This document shows positions 59,640 to 64,000 of a DNA stretch of 64,000 bases, piece by piece. The position numbers and the translations under genes are program-made. The number at the start of each line of letters is the position of its first letter. Position 1 is the first letter of the stretch. The stretch spans positions 1-64,000 of the forward strand of contig JASEJE010000016.1 in the NCBI GenBank assembly GCA_030024085.1. Direction: 5' to 3'. This stretch comes from Bacillota bacterium (GTDB lineage Bacteria > Bacillota > SHA-98 > UBA4971). Under the pieces are notes generated by a model. That model was not told where the DNA came from and searched no databases. It was given only the letters and a program-made list of their open reading frames with translations.

Positions 59640-60947
59640 GTGTCTCGTAACATCTGCGCTGGCCGTTTACGTGCGTTCGTTATCCTAGTGGTGATGGTTA
59701 TGATGATCGGCGCGGTACCGCAGACCCTGGCTACATCCAGGATTCCCCTAACCCTTACCTTCTGGGGCGAGGGCAAGGACCTACCCGTGTACGAGAATCT
59801 CGTGGCGCCTTTCGTGAAAGCCCACCCGGACATCGATCTGAAGGTCGTGAACATCCCGTCGTTAGGCGGGACCCAAAGCTATGTTACAAAGGTCTTGACC
59901 ATGATCGCGGGTGGGACCCCTCCCGACGTCCTCCAAATCGACGCGCCAGACTTTGTCGCCATGGCCGGGAGGAATGCTTTCTATAACCTAGACACCTTCC
60001 TGACAAAGGAACCAGAAGTGAAAGCGGACATCTACCCGCAGTTACTCAGCGCTTTTCAAGCGGATGGCCATCAGTATGCTCTTCCGAAGGACTTTACCAC
60101 GGTCGTTGTCTACTACAACGAGGACATGTTCCGAGACGCTGGTTTGAAGATGCCCAACGAGTATGCACGGGAAGGGCAGTGGACATGGGACACTCTGCTG
60201 AAGGTCGCAAAAGCTCTTACCAAAGACGTCGATGGCGACGGTAAAGTAGACCAGTTCGGCGTGGCTCCGGAAACCTGGGGCGGCTTTTGGAACTTCTGGG
60301 TCTGGCAAGCCGGCGGAAGGGAGTTCAATGATGCGATCACGGAGTCGACCATCAACTCCCCACAGGCCAGAGAAGGGCTTCAGTTTCTGTCCGACCTGTG
60401 GAACAAGTACCATGTCGCTCCGACGCCGGCACAGAAGACCTCCATGCAGGCCTATCAGATGTTCCAGAACGGGAAAGTCGGCATGGTGATGTACGGACGG
60501 TGGATGGTGGCAACATATCGCCAGGTCAAGAGCTTCCGCTGGGACATTGCTCCGCTACCTGCCGGTAAGGAGAAAGCGACCCCCATCTTCAGTAGCGGCT
60601 GGGCTATCGCTCGTAATGCGAAACACCCCGACAAGGCTTGGGAACTCCTGCGATACTTGTGTGGAGCCGAGGGTCAAAGGGCGATAGCTGAGTTGGGCGT
60701 CGGTGTTCCGGTGTCGAAGACTATTGCTGAGTCGGACATGTTCATCCAGCCTGGCATGCCCCCGAAGCATGCATCGGTTTTCATGGAGAGCCTCGAATTC
60801 GGTCGGTTCCTCCCATTCTTCGAGCAGTACGGGAAAGCCGACAGCATAACGAACAAGGAGCTTGACAGGCTTTGGATAGGCCAGAGCAGCGCGGAAGAAG
60901 TGACAAATGCGATTAAGAACCAGGTAGACGCTATATTGAAGCGGTAA
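59640..60947 (+). CDS. Extracellular sugar-binding protein of an ABC transporter
   Basis: 435 residues of the family-1 (MalE/UgpB-like) binding proteins. A Sec signal peptide (about 8-32, ending LAT) lacks a lipobox cysteine, so the protein is probably free in a periplasm, which fits a diderm cell. LTFWGEGKDLPVYENLVAPFVKAHPDIDLKVV, GGTPPDVLQIDAPDF, VVYYNEDMFRDAGL, the Ca-loop-like DVDGDGKVDQFG and AWELLRYLCG are typical. GTG start with CGGGAGGGA upstream. It is followed by an alpha/alpha-barrel protein and two permeases, so they form one uptake operon; the ATPase is not in the window, as is common for this class. Oligosaccharide or glycoside import is likely. Confidence 0.94.
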   Translation: MSRNICAGRLRAFVILVVMVMMIGAVPQTLATSRIPLTLTFWGEGKDLPVYENLVAPFVKAHPDIDLKVVNIPSLGGTQSYVTKVLTMIAGGTPPDVLQIDAPDFVAMAGRNAFYNLDTFLTKEPEVKADIYPQLLSAFQADGHQYALPKDFTTVVVYYNEDMFRDAGLKMPNEYAREGQWTWDTLLKVAKALTKDVDGDGKVDQFGVAPETWGGFWNFWVWQAGGREFNDAITESTINSPQAREGLQFLSDLWNKYHVAPTPAQKTSMQAYQMFQNGKVGMVMYGRWMVATYRQVKSFRWDIAPLPAGKEKATPIFSSGWAIARNAKHPDKAWELLRYLCGAEGQRAIAELGVGVPVSKTIAESDMFIQPGMPPKHASVFMESLEFGRFLPFFEQYGKADSITNKELDRLWIGQSSAEEVTNAIKNQVDAILKR

Positions 60948-60967
60948 GGTTCGGCAGTACCCAACTA

Positions 60968-60980
60968 GTAGGCGGCCTAC
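60968..60980. other. Short inverted repeat in the operon spacer
   Basis: GTAGGC-G-GCCTAC just after the binding-protein stop. Too short for a confident terminator; it may reduce read-through so that the binding protein is made in excess of the permeases. Confidence 0.35.
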
Positions 60981-61057
60981 ATCGCCTATCTCCCGTGGCA
61001 TGCGATGTGGGCTGCCTACCAAGCAAGGCGAAGCCGCAGGAAAGGCGGGAAGCTGTC

Positions 61058-62266
61058 ATGTACGGCATTGTATCGCCCAGGGACTGGCAATTGGAGCCTG
61101 CGACCAGACAAATGAGCTCAGTCATCGAAGCATGGACTGGAATCACATATGACGAGTTGGAGCGACGTTGGCGTGGCGCGACAGACTGGTTGTTGAGGCA
61201 GTTCAATGAGGAAACCGGAGCGTTCCACGGCTTCTACCGCGCAATTGAGAGAACCTTTGAACCACCGCAGACGGTGAACCTTATCGCGCCCATGCAGCTC
61301 CTGGCAGCTCACGACAGGTATGGTGACGTTCACCTTCTGGAGACGGCCCGCCGAAGTGCTGAGTGGTTTTATTACCACTTTGTCGTTAGCCACCCAATGA
61401 GCGTTGTTCAAGGTGGTGTGCGTGACACCTCTGCCCCTGAGTTGTGGATCAAGTACACGGCGGAGTTTTGCATGCTGAATCAGGCTCTCTACACTCGGAC
61501 CGGGGACGGGGTATATCTGTATCGCGCCCGGCAAGCGGCTGGCTTCCTCGTTCAGTCGCAAAGGCACGGCTTCTCGCCCAAGTTCAACACCAAGGATGAG
61601 GAATGGGAGCAGAAAGGTTGGATGGCTTTCGGCCGAGTGGTTGAGGCCTTTCTTGGCCTTTATGAACTCACTAACGACGCGGTGTGGCGAGAGCGGGCGA
61701 TCGCCTGGGGTGAGCATGCGCTGACATTGCAGGCTAAGGACGGCTGCTTCTACCTAATCGATATGGAATACTACAATACGGACTTGGCAGCCGATCCTCT
61801 CAGGGCACTGGTCTTCTTGTTCGAGGAAACCGGTGATGCCCGGTACCTGCAAGCTGCGCGGCATTTCGGCGACTGGCATCTGGCGCACCAACGGCCGGAC
61901 GGTGCTTGGCCACTTACCTACGACTCCGATGGAAACGTCGTGTGTGAGATTGTTGGCCCGGGCGATATCCCGAACATAGGGATTGCGCTCTTGCGTCTGT
62001 ATAGGGCAACCAAGGAGACTAGGTACATACGAGCAGCCATCAATACAATGCGCTACTCGATTTCCGTCCAGGTGGACCCGGGCACTCACTCCCCTTATGC
62101 TGACGACCCCAACGTGGCATGGGGCTTCTGGTCGTGGCAGCCCCACTATGATTACACCCTTTCGGGCGATCAATCCACGCTGCACGTGCGGGGAATGATG
62201 TTTCTCACCGACTACTTGTCCAGTCTGGGCAAGCCACCGGCGGATGCAGTGGCCATTGAACCATAG
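61058..62266 (+). CDS. (alpha/alpha)6-barrel protein, probable glycosidase or sugar epimerase
   Basis: 402 residues without a signal peptide. Repeated helix-pair patterns with aromatic residues typical of six-hairpin glycosidases appear throughout: WLLRQFNEETGAFHGF, AEWFYYHFVVSHP, YLYRARQAAGFLVQSQ, GWMAFGRVVEAFLGLYELT, DPLRALVFLFEETGDARYLQAARHFGDW, and a C-terminal WGFWSWQPHYDYTLSG. Such barrels occur in unsaturated-uronyl hydrolases (GH88/GH105), N-acylglucosamine 2-epimerases and glucuronyl C5-epimerases; no catalytic motif here decides among them. Encoded inside a sugar ABC transporter operon, it probably acts on the imported glycan in the cytoplasm. ATG at 61058 has GGAAAGGCGGGA upstream and is preferred over an ATG at 60995. 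Confidence 0.72.
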   Translation: MYGIVSPRDWQLEPATRQMSSVIEAWTGITYDELERRWRGATDWLLRQFNEETGAFHGFYRAIERTFEPPQTVNLIAPMQLLAAHDRYGDVHLLETARRSAEWFYYHFVVSHPMSVVQGGVRDTSAPELWIKYTAEFCMLNQALYTRTGDGVYLYRARQAAGFLVQSQRHGFSPKFNTKDEEWEQKGWMAFGRVVEAFLGLYELTNDAVWRERAIAWGEHALTLQAKDGCFYLIDMEYYNTDLAADPLRALVFLFEETGDARYLQAARHFGDWHLAHQRPDGAWPLTYDSDGNVVCEIVGPGDIPNIGIALLRLYRATKETRYIRAAINTMRYSISVQVDPGTHSPYADDPNVAWGFWSWQPHYDYTLSGDQSTLHVRGMMFLTDYLSSLGKPPADAVAIEP

Positions 62267-62310
62267 CTCGGTGCAGGGCTAGACGACATAAGGAAAGGAG
62301 AAACGACTGC

Positions 62311-63198
62311 GTGGCCAGGCGCGTATCAGCCCTCCAGCGTGCGCAGACAAGAAGAGCGTACCTCTTCCTGTTACCGAATATCGCTGGCTTCTTTGTATTC
62401 ATACTGGGGCCGGCAGTGGCGTCACTCTTGCTGGCCTTCACAAACTGGGACTTGTTGACTCCCATTCAGTTCGTTGGCCTCGCAAACTTCAAGGAGATGG
62501 CGGGCGACCGCGACTTCCGGCAAGCCCTGTGGAACACCGTATACTATACGGCCGCAAGTGTGCCCTTGAGCATCGCGTTTTCGCTTATGCTTGCCCTGGT
62601 GCTTAACAAGGTGGTCCGGGGGATCTCCTTTCTGCGCGCAGCGTATTTCATACCAGTCATCTCGTCTACGGTAGCCGTTGCTATTGTCTGGATGTGGATC
62701 TACGAGCCAGAGGGTGGGATTCTCAACCGCCTCCTAAGTCTGATCGGAATTGAAGGGCCCCAATGGCTGACAGACCCATCCTGGGCAATGCCTGCGGTCA
62801 TTCTGATGAGCGTGTGGAAGAACCTCGGGTACAACATGGTCATTTTCCTTGCTGGTCTGCAAGGCATACCGTCCCACCTATACGAGGCGGCCCGAATTGA
62901 CGGCGCCAACCAGTGGAGTCAGTTTTGGTACATTACTGTTCCTCTACTCTCCAACACCACCTTTTTCGTGGTCATCATGTCGGTCATAAGCTCCTTCCAG
63001 GTGTTTGATCAGGCATACGTGATGACCAAAGGGGGACCGGCCGGAGCGACAATGACCGTCGTGTACTACCTATACCAGAATGGCTTCCAGTTCTTCCGGA
63101 TGGGCTATGCAGCCGCCATCGCCTGGTTCTTGTTCGTTATCGTTTTCGCCATATCTGTCATAGAGTGGCGTGCTGGAGGCCGGTACGTTCATTACTAA
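62311..63198 (+). CDS. Sugar ABC transporter permease (MalF/UgpA type)
   Basis: 295 residues, six membrane helices. AYLFLLPNIAGFFVFILGPAVASLLLAF at the N-terminus, VGLANFKEM, WNTVYYTAASVPLSIAFSLMLALVLNK, FIPVISSTVAVAIVWMWIYEP and the EAA loop LYEAARIDGANQWSQFWYITVPLL (about 190-213), which docks the ATPase. GTG start after AAGGAAAGGAG. It pairs with the next gene as the heterodimeric channel for the substrate bound by the 59640-60947 protein. Confidence 0.95.
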   Translation: MARRVSALQRAQTRRAYLFLLPNIAGFFVFILGPAVASLLLAFTNWDLLTPIQFVGLANFKEMAGDRDFRQALWNTVYYTAASVPLSIAFSLMLALVLNKVVRGISFLRAAYFIPVISSTVAVAIVWMWIYEPEGGILNRLLSLIGIEGPQWLTDPSWAMPAVILMSVWKNLGYNMVIFLAGLQGIPSHLYEAARIDGANQWSQFWYITVPLLSNTTFFVVIMSVISSFQVFDQAYVMTKGGPAGATMTVVYYLYQNGFQFFRMGYAAAIAWFLFVIVFAISVIEWRAGGRYVHY

Positions 63199-63266
63199 CC
63201 GGTTGGGCTCGTTGGTGACACCTTTCCAATCGGTCACGTTCAGTGGTGGTTGAGGAGGACTTGGCT

Positions 63267-64000
63267 ATGGACACCCCAAACAGGGCGGAACGCATAGTAG
63301 CCCACAGACCGCGGAGGCCGAGACGGGGCAAAGTGCCGTTCAATGGCGTGGCTCTCACCCGCGTCCTTTACTACGTGGTTCTGTTTGGCGGAGCTACCGT
63401 AATGATGGTACCGTTTCTCTGGATGATATCGGTTTCCCTCAAGGAACCGGGACAGGTCTTTGTTTATCCGCCACAGTGGATCCCCGACCCCATCGTGTGG
63501 GCCAACTACGGGACCGTGTGGACGACGGTGCCGTTCGCCATGTTCCTTCTGAACACCACGAAGATAGCAATCCTGGTCACCTTGGGCCAGTTCCTTACCT
63601 GCTCCCTGGGTGCCTACGCATTTGCAAGGCTTGAATTTCCTGGGCGTGATCACTTGTTTCTTGCTTACCTCGGCACCATGATGATCCCGTACCACGTAAC
63701 CCTTGTTCCGGTGTTCATTCTTATGCGATATTTGGGTTGGGTCGACTCTCACTTGTCTTTGATTGTCCCAGCTTGTTTCAGTGCCTTCGGCACATTCCTG
63801 CTTCGCCAGTTTTTCTTGACGATCCCGAGGGAATTGGAAGACGCTGCCCGTATCGACGGATGCTCCGAGTTCGGTATCTACAGCCGGATTGTCCTTCCTC
63901 TGGCGAAACCGGCTCTTGCCACTCTCGGAGTCTTCACGCTCCTGTGGAGCTGGAACGACTTCATCGGCCCCCTCGTTTTCATCAACTCTACGGAGAAAAA
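63267..64000 (+). CDS. Sugar ABC transporter permease (MalG/UgpE type), cut by the window end
   Basis: ATG at 63267 with GAGGAGGA at 63252-63259; the frame is open to the last base, so the 3' end lies outside (about 244 codons seen). MDTPNRAERIVAHRPRR is a basic cytoplasmic start, followed by LYYVVLFGGATVMMVPFLWMISVSLK, the family opening helix and SLK turn; then LNTTKIAILVTLGQFLTCSLGAYAFARL, YLGTMMIPYHVTLVPVFILMR, and the EAA loop ELEDAARIDGCSEFGIYSRIVLPL. WSWNDFIGPLVFI follows near the edge. Partner of the preceding permease. Confidence 0.94.
   Translation, partial: MDTPNRAERIVAHRPRRPRRGKVPFNGVALTRVLYYVVLFGGATVMMVPFLWMISVSLKEPGQVFVYPPQWIPDPIVWANYGTVWTTVPFAMFLLNTTKIAILVTLGQFLTCSLGAYAFARLEFPGRDHLFLAYLGTMMIPYHVTLVPVFILMRYLGWVDSHLSLIVPACFSAFGTFLLRQFFLTIPRELEDAARIDGCSEFGIYSRIVLPLAKPALATLGVFTLLWSWNDFIGPLVFINSTEK

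Overview
The window looks like a chromosomal segment of a high-GC, spore-forming member of the Bacillota that also builds an outer membrane (a diderm Firmicute; a Limnochordia-like lineage fits, but that placement is inference). The first 8.2 kb keep the Bacillus/Clostridium order murA - spoIID - M23 peptidase (spoIIQ position) - spoIIID - mbl. Directly downstream is an outer-membrane biogenesis block: a giant TamB-like protein, BamA, OmpH/Skp, LpxD, two outer-membrane beta-barrel proteins, an LptF/LptG permease and LptD. Almost everything is on the + strand; the only convincing minus-strand gene is a thioredoxin-CcdA fusion at 33349-34644.

Layout. 1-3.3 kb: end of a WecA/TagO-type phosphoglycosyltransferase, wecB and murA (envelope precursors). 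3.6-8.2 kb: sporulation and cell-shape genes, with a striking six-unit array of palindromes (about 60-bp period) in front of the M23 gene. 8.9-12.8 kb: two secreted proteins, a phosphodiester glycosidase with an AMIN domain and an S55 (SpoIVB-type) protein. 13.0-33.1 kb: outer-membrane/LPS block. 35.2-56.9 kb: a long catabolic cluster, largely in overlapping or closely spaced genes: threonine-synthase-like PLP enzyme, XRE-cupin regulator, carbamate kinase, hydantoinase/dihydropyrimidinase, MocA, XdhC, PreT/PreA, two sets of xanthine-dehydrogenase-type subunits, a MoaD-like sulfur carrier, the SsnA amidohydrolase and a second PLP enzyme. It resembles the anaerobic purine/urate-degradation loci (ygeX-ygeY-ygeW-ygfK-ssnA-hyuA-xdhD-arcC type), but with a different enzyme set at the diaminopropionate end. 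57.3-58.1 kb: a gatD-like gene broken by an in-frame TAG. 58.3-64 kb: a LacI regulator with palindromic operators, a sugar ABC transporter (binding protein and two permeases, the second cut by the window edge) and an alpha/alpha-barrel protein that is probably a glycosidase or epimerase. This last part uses visibly more A/T-ending codons than the rest, so it may have been acquired separately.

A non-coding repeat family of about 200 bp with imperfect terminal inverted repeats (two full copies at 33.1 and 55.3 kb; partial or degraded copies at 28.1, 37.0 and perhaps 43.5 kb) lies between genes and looks like a MITE. No rRNA, tRNA, CRISPR array or transposase was recognised.
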